Assembly: GCA_039000515.1 (NCBI GenBank)
Contig: JBCFYV010000012.1
Location: forward strand, 36,326,387-36,390,386
Direction of reading: 5' to 3'
Source of the DNA: Timema cristinae
Taxonomy: Eukaryota; Arthropoda; Insecta; Phasmatodea; Timematidae
Length of the DNA stretch: 64,000 nt
Shown: one piece after another, positions 34,311 to 47,059 of the stretch
Layout of the letters: the number at the start of each line of letters is the position of its first letter
Numbering within the stretch: position 1 is the first letter of the stretch
Position numbers and translations under genes: made by a program
Notes under the pieces: model-generated
Database searches by the model: none
Told to the model about the DNA's origin: nothing
What the model saw: the letters and a program-made list of their open reading frames with translations, nothing else

Positions 34311-34602
34311 TTATTATTATTATTATTATTATTAGCACCGCGTCTTACTACCCGTTCGGGTTATACGCACTTACGCTAATGTGTAATGGTAGGGTGATTG
34401 TGAGATGAAATGGAGGAACTACAGTTTAACGTGGAATCCGAACCACGGTGGAGGCCTGGCATTCCTCACATTCACAAGATGTCTTGTCAGAGGTGAAGGA
34501 AGGGTTTGGTAATCAGATAAATCTTTGCCAGGACCGAGGATTGAACCCCGGCCGCCAGCATAGAAGTCTGACACCTTACCCCTAGACCACCAGGTCACCT
34601 AC
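34311..34602 (-). mobile_element. SINE family B, full length with 11-bp target duplication
   Basis: ATT tail, body, second B-box-like gtggttcggattccac and the tRNA head are all intact. Direct repeats aatatactatg at 34300-34310 and 34603-34613. Confidence 0.95.
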
Positions 34603-34614
34603 AATATACTATGA

Positions 34615-35560
34615 AAATTACAATTTAAAACTTTATTGTGTGGAAGTAAATGGTACTATATTTGATTTAGTTTTTGTTCCTCTGTAAACAGTGCTGTTAA
34701 AATTTTCTTGAGAATGTTCATCTTCCATGAGCACTAAGTTTTCTCCATTAGATATATGAAATTAAACAATTAAGGGTCGTTTCTCATCTTCATCCATTGG
34801 TGCTGTCCGAAGTGACGTTCTTCTTTTTTACGGGTTATATTTTTATGAATTTCAATAAATATCGTTATGGCTTTGTTCGCTATAAGCTAAGGACTGGCAA
34901 CACACTAAATCTCATTTTGAATTCCTGGATTTAAGCCAAGATTTTGTGGGGGTATGGGATGAGGGATGGATAGGAATATTGGGGAACTATAGCTGAGGGG
35001 GTAATATAATATTATTATTTTTGCTTTAAAGCACAAAGCCTCGACCAAAATTGATTAAGAGAACGATCCTTGTAAGAAATTAATGAGTTATATTATTACT
35101 TATCAACTGAGGGCTCAATAATACGTTTAGCCTTAATATCCCAATATTGGATCATACCGGTGGTGTAATTATGGCTTAAATAGTATCCAGATCTTACAGT
35201 TGGCAGAACTGAGCCGTGAATTCTCGTGGGAATATTCCCACCGAGTACATTGTGTGCGTGAATTAGTCACTGAGAGCCATACGTCGTGTGTCCGCACCCT
35301 TAGAGTTGAGCATTAGTCGATGTAGGCCTATTTTGAAAAAAAACTTTTGACTTATATTAGGGTGGACCTAAGTAAAAACAGCTTTTTTATATTACTTTTA
35401 AACTACTTGAGCATTTAACACCCATATTGGACTAATACAATTTTGTAGTTCTAAGACTATAATTATTATTGTTGTAGGTTTAACCATAATATGTTCATTG
35501 TTGTATAAAGCATTTTACCATATTAAACATACTAAATTAAATAATATAACAATAAAGACT
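34615..35560. other. Unassigned AT-rich DNA
   Basis: No gene or repeat recognised. From about 35560 onward, diverged relatives of the 64-bp satellite begin. Confidence 0.45.
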
Positions 35561-35933
35561 TATATTGTGGAATATTAATCAAGAAAATACTTTAAGGAAG
35601 ACTGAATTAAGGCATTTAAAAGAAGATATTTAATTTGTACTAACCCAAAGAGTAAATGATAGTAGATGTTATAAAGGCAGTGTAGTGAAATAGAAAATAG
35701 TGTGGTATATTAATCCAATATGGATACTACTTGAGGACAGACTGAACATATGTAGTGTCTTAATGACATTGTCGTATATTAATCCCGATCCAGATAATAG
35801 AAATAGATGGCAGACTGGATGAATGCACTGCAATGAAGATTATGTGGGTTTATATTCATCCAGAAGGAACACTAGACGAACGCACTTAAATTAAGACAAT
35901 GTGATTTATTATTACAGAGAGTTTTTAGTTACA

Positions 35934-38400
35934 GACTGGATGAATGCTCTGTATTGAAGATAATGTGATGTATTATTATAGAGAGTTCTTGATTACGGAC
36001 TGGATTAATGCTCTGTATTGAGGACAAAGTGATGTATTATATATATATAGTTCTTGATTACAGACTGGATGAATGCTCTGTATTGAAGACAATGTGATGT
36101 ATTATTACAGAGAGTTCTTGATTAGAGACTGGATGAATGCTCTGTATTGAAGACAATGTGATATATTATTACAGAGAGTTCTTGATTACAGACTGTATGA
36201 ATGCTCTGTATTGAAGAGAATGTGATGAATTAGTATAAAGAGTTCTTGATTAAAGACTGGATAAATGCTCTGTATTGAAGACAATGTGATGTATTATTAT
36301 AGAGATTTCTTGATTACAGACTGGATGAATGCTCTGTATTGAAGACAATGTGATGTATTATTACAGGGAATTCTGGATTATAGACTGGATGAATGATCTG
36401 TATTGAAGACAATGTTATGTATTATTACAGATAATTCTTGATTATAGGCTGGATGAATGCTCTGTATTGAAGACAATGTGATATATTATTACAAAGAATT
36501 CTGGATTAGAGACTGGATGAATGCTCTTTATTGAAGACAATGTGATGTATTATTACAGATAATTCTGGATTATAGACTGGATGAATGCTCTGTATTGAAG
36601 ACAATGTGATGTATTATTACAGATAATTCTGGATTATAGACTGGATGAATGCTCTCTATTGAAGACAATGTGATGTATTATTACAGATAATTCTGGATTA
36701 TAGACTGGATGAATGCTCTGTATTGAAGACAATATGATGTATTAGTATTGATAGTTCTTGATTACAGACTGGATGAATGCTCTGTATTGAAGACAATGTG
36801 ATGTATTATTACAGATATTTCTTGAATATAGACTGGATGAATAATCTGTATTGAAGAAAATGTGATGTATTATTATAGAGAGTTCATGAATACGGTCTGG
36901 ATGAATACTCTGTATTGAAGACAATGTGATGTGTTATTACAAAGAGTTCTTGATTACAGACTGGATGAATTTTCTGTATCGAAGACATTGTGATGTATTA
37001 TTACAGATAATTCTTGATTATAGACTGGATGAATGATCTGTATTGAAGACAATATGTTGTATTATTATATAAAGTTGTTGATTACAGACTGGATTAATGC
37101 TCTGTATTGAAGACAATGTGATGTATTATTACAGTAACTCTGGATTATAGACAGGATGAATGCTCTGTATTGAAGACAATATGATTTATTAGTATAGATA
37201 GTTCTTGATTACAGACTGGATGAATGCTCTGTATTGAAGACAATGCGATGTATTATTAAAGAAAGTTCTTGATTACAGACTGGATGAATGCTCTGTATTG
37301 AAGACAATGTGATGTATTATTACAGATAATTCTGGATTATATACTGGAAGATTGCTCTGTATTGAAGAAAATATGATGTATTAGTATAGATAGTTCTGAT
37401 TACAGACTGGATGAAGGCTCTGTATTGAAGACAATGTGATGTATTATTAAAGATAGTTCTTGATTAGAGACTGGATTAATGCTCTGTATTGAAGACAATG
37501 TGATGTATTATTATAGAGAGTTCTTGATTACTGACTGGATGAATGCTCTGTATTGAAGACAATATGATGTATTATTACAGAGAGTTCTTAATTACAGACT
37601 GGATGAATGCTCTGTATTGAAGACAATGTGATGTATTATTACAGAGCGTTATCGATTAAAGACTGGATGAATGCTCTGTATTGAAGACAATGTGATGTAT
37701 TATTACATATAATTTTTGAATATAGACTGGATAAATGCTCTGTATTGAAGACAATGTTATGTATTATTACAGAGAGTTCTTGATTACAGACTGGATGAAT
37801 GCTCTGTATTGAAGACAATGTGATGTATTATTACAGATAATTCGGGATTATAGACTGGATGAATGCTCTGTATTGAAGACAATATGATGTATTAGTATAG
37901 ATAGTTCTTGATTACAGACTGAATGAATGCTCTGTATTGAAGAAAATGTGATGTATTATTAAAGAGAGTTCTTGATTACAAACTGGATGAATACTCTGTA
38001 TTGAAGACAATGTGATGTATTATTACAGATAATTCTGGATTATAAACTGGATGAATGCTCTGTATTGAAGACAATGTGATGTATCATTATAGAGAGTTCT
38101 TGATTATAGACTGGATGGATGCTCTGTATTGAAGACAATGTGATGTATTATTATAGAGAGTTCTTGATTACGGACTGGATGAATGATCTGTATTGAAGGT
38201 AGTGTGATGTATTATTACAGAGAGTTCTTGATTATAGACTGGATGAATGCTCTGTATTGAAGACAATGTGATGTATTAGTATAGAGAGTTCTTGATTACA
38301 GACTGGATGAATGCTCTGTATTGAAGACAATTCGATGTATTATTATAGAGAGTTTTTGATTACAGACTGGATGAATGCACTGTAATGAAGACATTATTGT
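35934..38400. repeat. 64-bp satellite array, about 39 units
   Basis: The gactggatgaatgctctgta start recurs at 64-bp steps from 35934 to 38365; the total span divided by 38 steps is 64.0 bp. Each unit goes on with ttgaagacaatgtgatgtat and tattacag. Three kinds of unit ending alternate: agagagttcttgattaca, agataattctggattata and tagatagttcttgattaca. Degenerate half-related units extend left to about 35560, which looks like the older edge. 64 is not a multiple of 3 and all frames have stops. Confidence 0.97.
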
Positions 38401-38419
38401 ATATTAATCTAGAGAGTAT

Positions 38420-40180
38420 ACCGGATGCTAGATTCTATTTCTCCTGGGACATGTATGTGTACGGGCATGATTATGGAGTGGAAGGAGTTGATGAGAGTCA
38501 CCAGACTGATCGCTTGCTAGTGAGGATCACCTCTACTGGAGAGAAATGCTGGGACTCTGTGTGCCACCTCCAGGGAGCATCCTGTGGTCCCCGAGTCCCT
38601 CAAGTCCCACGTTAACTGTACGGTCATTCTCTCCTAGGTCGGTGAAAGGTGGCTAAGGGTGGTTTTGTAGGGAATTTAAGCCTTTTTCCCACCGCGCACC
38701 AACCCACCCCCTCCCAGTGACGTAATTCTTCGCCTCTACTAGAGAGTTTGTTTTATTGAGCCGGGCAGGTTGGAGTGTCCTTGCTGATAGTCTACCCCTT
38801 ACTCACCTGTTGCTGCGTAGGTTAGTTCAGTGTCGAGGAGAAAGGGAGAGAGCTCCCCCTATTTTTCAACCATATAGGAGGAGAAGAGGAGGAGGAGTAA
38901 GCAAATCCCTTGGAGACCATAACACAACACTTCTCCGCAAGGAACCAATCCTTACACCAGAATGAAAATTAAACTTAATGGCCAAAGCAGAAGAAAAATG
39001 TGGTTCGTTGAGTGGGGAGAACGAAAGAGGATGTGGTAAAAGAGTGGGAATGAAGGTTGATGATAGGGATGTCCTCAAGTCTTACTTACGTCCGTTTTAA
39101 GTTTTCTGTAGGGCCTTAACGCGCACTTTGTCGCCATTTAGGGGAAGATCTGTGTCCTGATTTTGATATGTAACACCCAGGCTTGATTTGAACATGTTTT
39201 ATTCTCTTAGGTTCTACCGTCATCAAATCTCCACGCTAATACAAGTGCATTTTCTTTCGACTGTGGCCTACTCCATTCATCGCCTCAGAATAAATATTTA
39301 ATGATTCGTGTGGTGTTTGTAAAAAAATGATATCTATATTAATAAAACAAAGATCATGATCAATGCGCGATATATATGCACGTGTAGGGCTGATATTTTA
39401 AAATTAGTAACCATAGTGCGCAAGCATATACACCTCAAAGCTGGAATTTTTTATTTTTTATTAGAGTTTTTAAAATTTACTAAAAACTGGTTAGGAAGAA
39501 ATAAAATGAATATTTTTTTGTGTGTTTGAAGCGGAGAAAAGCGTTGCCCGAGCGTGTGTATTGCGTGGTTACCCTGGGTAGTGCTAGATACTTTTGATAG
39601 TACCTATAAAATTTGAATTTTTACATTTAAAATATTTGTCACTAATGTATCAACCTTTCAGAGTAATTTATACAACCGTAGGCTTAAAATAACCAAAACT
39701 GACAATATATCTCTACTTATTTTACCTTATAGGTGTCAAACTTGACATATCTATCAAAAATGACAGCTATTGAATACATGGTTAGCCGTCTGACTATATG
39801 AAAGTTGGTTTAGTAACTCTTTGAATGTCAAATAAGTTTATTCCTGTAATTACAGTAGTTCCCTTATTATTAACAAACTATGTACCGGTAATTAAAAAAC
39901 ACGTGTTTATCTTTACAAAAGTAGATTTACATAGTAGACATTTTGAAATACACAGCGATATTACTTACAACGATGCAATGATTCAAACTATCCTGTGAAG
40001 TATTGATTGATAGGTGAGCTATATTTAGTCGCCTCTAAGAAATACGCGATACATTTATAATAAACAATGACACAGACGGTGTATGACGCGGTATTTTACG
40101 TGCTTATTTCGCACTCTACCACCCCTTCCCACATAAACACCCTCTCTTTCCTCTTACCTCCTCGACACCATAGAGTGGCG
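38420..40180. other. Mixed unassigned DNA; GC-rich to 39.1 kb
   Basis: 38440-39080 is GC-richer and purine-rich in part (gaggagaagaggaggaggag). Short open frames on both strands overlap, which argues against coding. The rest is AT-rich with nothing recognised. Confidence 0.35.
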
Positions 40181-40207
40181 ACCTGATAAATCAGCGGGTC
40201 ACGTCTA

Positions 40208-40236
40208 TGACGTCAAAACACTCCCTAGTGACGTCA
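40208..40236. promoter_or_regulatory. Two full CRE palindromes (TGACGTCA), 21 bp apart
   Basis: TGACGTCA at 40208-40215 and 40229-40236 are perfect CREB/ATF sites two helical turns apart, preceded by gggtcacgtcta. No transcription unit is identified nearby, so a promoter role is inferred only from the motif. Confidence 0.4.
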
Positions 40237-40629
40237 TATGATAATAACGGAATGGGTGGGAGTGTTGTCTCTGGGTGGGGGAGGGAGGTTAGGGGGAAGA
40301 AAAGGAATCGTGCTACACTCTGTCGGTCGCCTCATGAAACACAAGCCTTTCCGCCCCAAGATCTAATGTTATCTTATATACTCTACTTTCCCTTCTTCTC
40401 ATTTGTTTCTTTTATGGTTAAGAAAAAAAGGGGTAAAGGAGGGAATTTGAAGGGAATAAGTGAGGGAAAGAGGATAAGAAATGAGAATATAAAAGAGAAC
40501 GATAATGCCATCTTCTCTCAACAACGGGCAGGGAAAAAAATGAAACAAAATGAGTTCATAGAAAACATTATTTCCTTATAACTTTCTCCGTCTTCTTATT
40601 TGGTATCGCAGTAAACTTCGGTTCAAATA

Positions 40630-40933
40630 TTATTATATTATTATTACTACTATCACCACGTCTTACTACCCGTTCGGGTTATACGCACTTACGCTAATGT
40701 GTAATGGTAGGGTGATTGTGAGATGAAATGGAGGACCTACAGTTTAACGTGGGATCCAAACCATGGTGGAGGCCTGGCATTCCACACAGTCACAAGTTGA
40801 GATTAATACACGTCTTTTCAGAGGTGAAGGAAGGGCTTGGCAATTATATAAATCCGTGCTGAGACTGAAGATTGAGCCCCGGACACTCAGCCCAGATGTT
40901 TGACACCTTACTCATAGACCACCATATCACCCC
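40630..40933 (-). mobile_element. SINE family B, with 11-bp target duplication
   Basis: Full length but with a worn head. Has the insert ttgagattaatacacgt, related to one in the copy at 51.7 kb, so they form a subfamily. Flanks cggttcaaata at 40619-40629 and 40934-40944. Confidence 0.92.
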
Positions 40934-40949
40934 CGGTTCAAATAGAGTT

Positions 40950-41420
40950 TCGTTCACAATGTGATACAGTACAAATAGCGAATCAAATTACTAAATTGCC
41001 TTCAAGGCACACTGTAGCATTTCTTATAGGATTGAGAGTTCTGAAGCTTTAAAACCACTAAAACAATCCTCGGTAATCCTAAAATTCTCTAGTGTAACCT
41101 TGTTCAAAATTACTATTTGCTTAAGAAAGGTTGGATCCTTGTTTCTAACCATTTACGGTACTTTGATAAAAGAACAAAGACATTTATCGTGAAACGTGTC
41201 GTTGAAAATGAGCTAATAATTTAATTTAACAATTAAAAAATAAAGTAGGTGACTTAAAATGTTAGGTTTTTAATCCTAGGATGACATTTTGATACTTTTA
41301 TACTCAATTTTTGCTTTAAGCCTTTTTTGAAATAACAAACTACAACTTAAAATAATTTTGAATTCCTTGATGCCTGCAACATGTCTCAGCACAGCGGCTC
41401 TCTTAACCACCCCTTCCCCC
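40950..41420. other. Unassigned AT-rich DNA
   Basis: Nothing recognised except a C run at 41416-41425. Confidence 0.45.
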
Positions 41421-41424
41421 CCCC

Positions 41425-41640
41425 CTCCCTACGTCTTACTACTCATTTATGCTTACACTAATGTATTAGGGATGAGAAAGGTATAATTTAAAGCATTCAT
41501 GTCCACATTTGTGTGAAGAGCGAAGGAGAAACTATCTAAAAAATCACCTTAGGAAATCACCTACAGTGATTCAAACTTTCATTATTAGAAAACCAGTCAA
41601 GATAATACTGACGCCTTTATCCACTTGACCACCAATGTAG
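41425..41640 (-). mobile_element. SINE family A, diverged
   Basis: Tail remnant ctacgtcttactactcattt, body gagaaaggtataatttaaag, B-box complement gtgattcaaactttc, head remnant gacgcctttatccacttgac. Confidence 0.68.
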
Positions 41641-41679
41641 TTGTAAAAACACAATGATTGGTGAAACTGGGGCTTTCTT

Positions 41680-41800
41680 TTTTTCACATTAATTAATTAA
41701 TGGACTAGGAATGTGTGAATTGCGTCTATTCTAGAGCTATTCTAGTTTGTAAGTTGTATGATGATTTAATTCAAACAATGTAGGCCAATACTATATACTC
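41680..41800 (+). mobile_element. SINE family C, body fragment
   Basis: attgcgtctattctagagct and agtttgtaagttgtatgatg correspond to the family C body (ttgttctagattta...agtttataagtcgtgtactg). Confidence 0.45.
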
Positions 41801-41930
41801 TTTTGAATTAAAAGTACTTTAAACTTGAACTAATATATTTTTAAAACTAAATTTTATAAAATGCAAATGTAATATTATCAGACCTTACGGGTTAAATCTG
41901 GCTATCATCCGCTCTTTTAGCCTATATTGC

Positions 41931-44900
41931 AATGTAGGTGTCAGTTATGGTAACTGTGCGCTCTATAAACCCTGTGAGACTATATCATGCAGCCATACGT
42001 TGTATAAGAACTGTACTGCAATGTTAATTAGAGTTATGGTAAATGTCTGTTCTATAAACCCTGTGAGACTAGACCAAGCAACCATACGTTGTATAAGAAC
42101 TGTAATGCAATGTTAATTAGAGTTATGGTAAATGTCTGTTCTATAAACCCTGTGAGACTATATCATGCAGCCATACGTTGTATAAGAACTGTACTGCAAT
42201 GTTAATTAGAGTTATTGTAAATGTCTGTTCTATAAACCCTGTGAGACTATATCATGCAGCCATACGTTGTATAAGAACTGTACTGCAATGTTAATTAGAG
42301 TTATGGTAAATGTCTGTTCTATAAACCCTGTGAGACTATATCATGCAGCCATACGTTGTATAAGAACTGTACTGCAATGTTAATTAGAGTTATGGTAAAT
42401 ATCTGTTCTATAAACCCTGTGAGACTAAACCAAGCAATCATACGTTGTATAAGAACTGTACTGCAATGTTAATTAGAGTTATGGTAAATGTCTGTTCTAT
42501 AAACCCTGTGAGACTAGACCAAGCAACCATACGTTGTATAAGAACTGTACTGCAATGTTAATTAGAGTTATTGTAAATGTCTGTTCTATAAACCCTGTGA
42601 GACTATATCATGCAGCCATACGTTGTATAAGAACTGTACTGCAATGTTAATTAGAGTTATGGTAAATGTCTGTTCTATAAACCCTGTGAGACTATATCAT
42701 GCAGCCATACGTTGTATAAGAACTGTACTGCAATGTTAATTAGAGTTATGGTAAATATCTGTTCTATAAACCCTGTGAGACTAAACCAAGCAATCATACG
42801 TTGTATTGGAACTGTACTGCAATGTTAATTAGAGTTATGGTAAATGTCTGTTCTATAAACCCTGTGAGACTAGACCAAGCAACCATACGTTGTATAAGAA
42901 CTGTACTGCAATGTTATTTAGAGTTATTGTAAATGTCTGTTCTATAAACCCTGTGAGACTATATCATGCAGCCATACGTTGTATAAGAACTGTACTGCAA
43001 TGTTAATTAGAGTTATGGTAAATGTCTGTTCTATAAACCCTGTCAGACTAGATCATGAAGCCATACGTTGTATAAGAACTGTACTGCAATGTTAATTAGA
43101 GTTATGGTAAATGTATGTTCTATAAACCCTGTGAGACTAGATGATGCAGCCATACGTTGTATAAGAACTGTACTGCAATGTTAATTAGAGTTATGGTAAA
43201 TGTCTGTTCTATAAACCCTGTGAGACTAGACCAAGCAATCATACGTTGTATAAGAACTGTACTGCAATGTTAATTAGAGTTATGGTAAATGTCTGTTCTA
43301 TAAACCCTGTGAGACTAGACCAAGCAACCATACGTTGTATAAGAACTGTAATGCAATGTTAATTAGAGTTATGGTAAATGTCTGTTCTATAAACCCTGTG
43401 AGACTAGACCAAGCAACCATACGTTGTATAAGAACTGTACTGCAATGTTAATTAGAGTTATTGTAAATGTCTGTTCTATAAACCCTGTGAGACTATATCA
43501 TGCAGCCATACGTTGTATAAGAACTGTACTGCAATGTTAATTAGAGTTATGGTAAATGTCTGTTCTATAAACCCTGTGAGACTATATCATGCAGCCATAC
43601 GTTGTATAAGAACTGTACTGCAATGTTAATTAGAGTTATGGTAAATATCTGTTCTATAAACCCTGTGAGACTAAACCAAGCAATCATACGTTGTATAAGA
43701 ACTGTACTGCAATGTTAATTAGAGTTATGGTAAATGTCTGTTCTATAAACCCTGTGAGACTAGACCAAGCAACCATACGTTGTATAAGAACTGTACTGCA
43801 ATGTTAATTAGAGTTATTGTAAATGTCTGTTCTATAAACCCTGTGAGACTATATCATGCAGCCATACGTTGTATAAGAACTGTACTGCAATGTTAATTAG
43901 AGTTATGGTAAATGTCTGTTCTATAAACCCTGTCAGACTAGATCATGAAGCCATACGTTGTATAAGAACTGTACTGCAATGTTAATTAGAGTTATGGTAA
44001 ATTTCTGTTCTATAAACCCTGTGAGACTAGATCATGCAACCATACGTTGTATAAGAACTGTACTGCAATGTTAGAGTTATGGTAAATGTCTGTTTTATAA
44101 ACCTTGTGAGACTAGATCATGCAGCCATACGTTATATAAGAACTGTACTGCAATGTTAATTAGAAATATGGTAAATGTCTGTTCTATAAACCCTGTGAGA
44201 CTAGATCATGCAGCCATACGTTGTATAAGAACTGTACTGCAATGTTAATTAGAGTTATGGTAAATGTATGTTCTATAAACCCTGTGAGACTAGATGATGC
44301 AGCCATACGTTGTATAAGAACTGTACTGCAATGTTAATTAGAGTTATGGTAAATGTATGTTCTATAAACCCTGTGAGACTAGATGATGCAGCCATACGTT
44401 GTATAAGAACTGTACTGCAATGTTAATTAGAGTTATGGTAAATATCTGTTCTATAAACCCTGTGAGACTAGATTATGCAACCATACGTTGTATAAGAACT
44501 GTACTGCAATGTTAATTAGAGTTATGGTAAATGTCTGTTCTCTAAACCCTGTGAGACTAGATCATGCAGCCATACGTTGTATAAGAACTGTACTGCAATG
44601 TTAATTAGAGTTATGGTAAATGTTTGTTCTATAAACCCTGTGAGACTAGATCATGCGCAACCATACGTTGTATAAGAACTGTACTGCAATGTTAATTAGA
44701 GTTATGGTAAATGTTTGTTCTATAAACCCTGTGAGACTAAACCAAGCAACCATACGTTGTATAAGAACTGTACTGCAATGTTAATTAGAGTTATGGTAAA
44801 TGTCTGTTCTATAAACCCTGTGAGACTAGATCATGCAGCCATACGTTGTATAAGAACTGTACTGCAATGTTAATTAGAGTTATGGTAAATGTCTGTTCTA

Positions 44901-44935
44901 TAAACCTTGTAGGAACTAGATCTAGCAAACATACG
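41931..44935. repeat. 89-bp satellite array, about 34 units, higher-order organised
   Basis: The gttaattagagttatggtaa start recurs at 89-bp steps from 42023 to 44869, with a diverged first unit at 41931 and a degraded last unit. Variants at the gagacta-NNN position define unit types: tatcatgcagcc, gaccaagcaacc, aaccaagcaatc, gatgatgcagcc. The four-unit series (356 bp) at 42201-42556 recurs at 42557-42912 and 43447-43802. The block from 42557 reappears 890 bp (ten units) later. One unit near 44070 is short by five bases. No frame is conserved. Confidence 0.97.
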
Positions 44936-44939
44936 TTAT

Positions 44940-45885
44940 ATAATCCGGAAAAAGTAATATTGGGAAACTGTTATACTTATCATGTATGCACTCTAAGTAT
45001 AAACCAAACAAGGATGACCCATTTACAAAAAATAATTTTCTTCAGACACTATTTAATATCGAAACAGTGATCCCTAGATCTGTAAAAATAAAATGTATTT
45101 AATAACACTGCTGGATGTTGAAATTCATAAAACAAACAATGAAACATAAATACGATCGTGACAGTTCGCATTTGGTATGGTAATAATTTATTTTTTTACA
45201 AAACATCTTCCCTCCCTATCTAAGAAATAAAGACTAGCTATGGATTAAAGCTATATTGAGAGCAAAGAGCCATAAATACTTTCAATAAATTTACTCAAAC
45301 AACAAATAACTAATGCCAATATTGAATCCTGAGATTATAAAATTAAATCACAGGCACTTCAATAAATAAAAATAGAACATCTTATATATATAAAATCCAT
45401 ATTGATGTGTGTTTAACAATAAAATTTATTCGCAACTAAATCAATTGTAATATAAATAAAGTCTGCATTAAAAATTAATCGTGACATATTAAGAGCTTTT
45501 TATTTTTACTAAAATTTGAATTTTTTCAGTAATATTAGGTGGTAGGCATTGATTTTTTCGAGGAGTCACTTGAATTTAAGTCGAGTAAATTAACTTTTTT
45601 TTCCATAAAATCATCTGGCCTACCAATAACACCATTTCGGACATTTAGGCAGTGACTTATTCTAAGAAAATTAATAAGTATGCTGTACTCTAAAAGCTGC
45701 AGGGAGGATTTGGGGGTCAACGACTCCTAACCACCGTTGGCCTTGACTTATTTATATCTTTGTTTCAATATCCACCTTTACAGCCTATTACACATTCTGA
45801 CTTTATAAAAGTACACTAGAACTATGCTCAAAACACACCAAAACGTGAAACTACTGATGATTATCATCCACTCATATTGTAATAG
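44940..45885. other. Unassigned AT-rich DNA
   Basis: A 61-codon minus-strand frame (45535-45720) has no motif or start context. Nothing else recognised. Confidence 0.4.
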
Positions 45886-45889
45886 AATT

Positions 45890-46556
45890 TTCAAAAGACA
45901 GCGTATTGCTATTAAGTTCTTCATTTATAAATTTTGACTAATAATAAATGTAAATATTTACTGTCGAGTATAAAGCGAAGGAGATAGATCATTATTTTAC
46001 AAACATTTCTTCTAAGAGGTTAAAGGAAAAATAACATACACTTTTTGAGGGACATATATTTAATTACTCTCTTTCATTATAGAATTATTGCGTTAGAACA
46101 TAATTAGTATCTTTGTACAACTAGAGGTCACAAAATTATATTAATATATTTGCCAATATCTCAGAAACCGTTGGCTTCATAAAAAATGCTTCAATACATA
46201 CAAGTTATTTTATTTTTAATAGTACTACAATTTTGCAATTATAAGTTATTTAGTATCTCAATTAGTTGCGGAGATATGTATATTTCTGCTTCTGTAAATT
46301 ACCCTTAAAGTAATTTACATGGGAAAATTGTAGTCATTTTGTTTATAATCTTATTCAACGGCTAGATACGAATTTTATTCAAAATCGCTAAGGCCGATTT
46401 TGAGAAAATCTGTTTTTTCCCTTTTCGCCCTTAATTAAACTACCCTTAATTTTAGGGTTAAACAGACACAAAGATAGATGGCATTGCAAAAACCACTTTT
46501 AGGGTCCGGGTGTTCATGAAACGTTGACATCCATCAATATCTGGGACTAGGTTTTT
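45890..46556 (+). repeat. Block repeat V, copy 1
   Basis: Ordered motifs: gcgtattgctattaagttct, gatagatcatt, atatctcagaaaccgttgg, agttgcggagatatg, gccgattttgagaaaatct, and ccttaattaaactaccctta near the end. The same order occurs at 47060 and, partly, 47780. Confidence 0.75.
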
Positions 46557-46561
46557 AATTT

Positions 46562-46961
46562 CTCGCTATCTTAACAGTTAGAGAAAGTATAGTGATCGTC
46601 AAAACAATTGAACTCAAGATTTGGATGAATCTTTACGTTTCATAACCTCCCGAATTCAAAAAAGTTGTTTTTGACTTTCCGTCTGTCTGTCTGTCTGTCT
46701 GTACCTCCAACTAGAGCCTAAACTATTTTACCGATCGGGCTAAAATTTGGTATCTTGGGTTTTCATAGGGATACCTGAAGGGTTTTTGGAATTGGAGAGA
46801 TAACCCTAAAATTGAGGGTAGTTTAATGAAGAGTGAAAAGAGACAGAAATTCAAAAAACACTTTTTCAGATTCGTAGGGTCATGAAACGTCGACATTCAT
46901 CAAAATCTCGAATTCAATTTTTTTTACGATCACAATACTTTCTCTACTGTAAGATAGCGAG
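46562..46961. mobile_element. 400-bp foldback/MITE with ~105-bp inverted arms
   Basis: The left arm begins ctcgctatctt (46562) and the right arm ends aagatagcgag (46961). The arms, running in to about 46667 and 46855, are about 85 percent complementary (gagaaagtatagtgatcgtc against the complement of acgatcacaatactttctc). The centre holds a CTGT microsatellite (46682-46701) and the gggctaaaatttggtatctt block shared with repeat U. Confidence 0.85.
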
Positions 46962-47059
46962 AAAGTAAAAATAGTGATATTGGGTCCCCAAGGGTCGTGT
47001 TAAAATGTCGACTTCTGGTTAAAATTTTCGACATTTCTTAGGGTTTGCACATCTTATGG

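Noticed and set aside
35934..38400. CRISPR array
   Set aside because: The whole 64-bp unit is repeated with no unique spacers and the genome is eukaryotic; it is a satellite.
40207..40581. 124-codon open frame starting in the CRE pair
   Set aside because: Lys/Arg- and Gly-rich peptide from a purine-rich tract; no domain or recognisable motif.
41931..44935. CRISPR array or repeat protein gene
   Set aside because: 89-bp units without spacers; length not divisible by three and stops in every frame.
45535..45720. Minus-strand frame ending NLLDLNSSDSSKKS as an exon
   Set aside because: Peptide looks natural in part, but no splice context, start or family could be supported.
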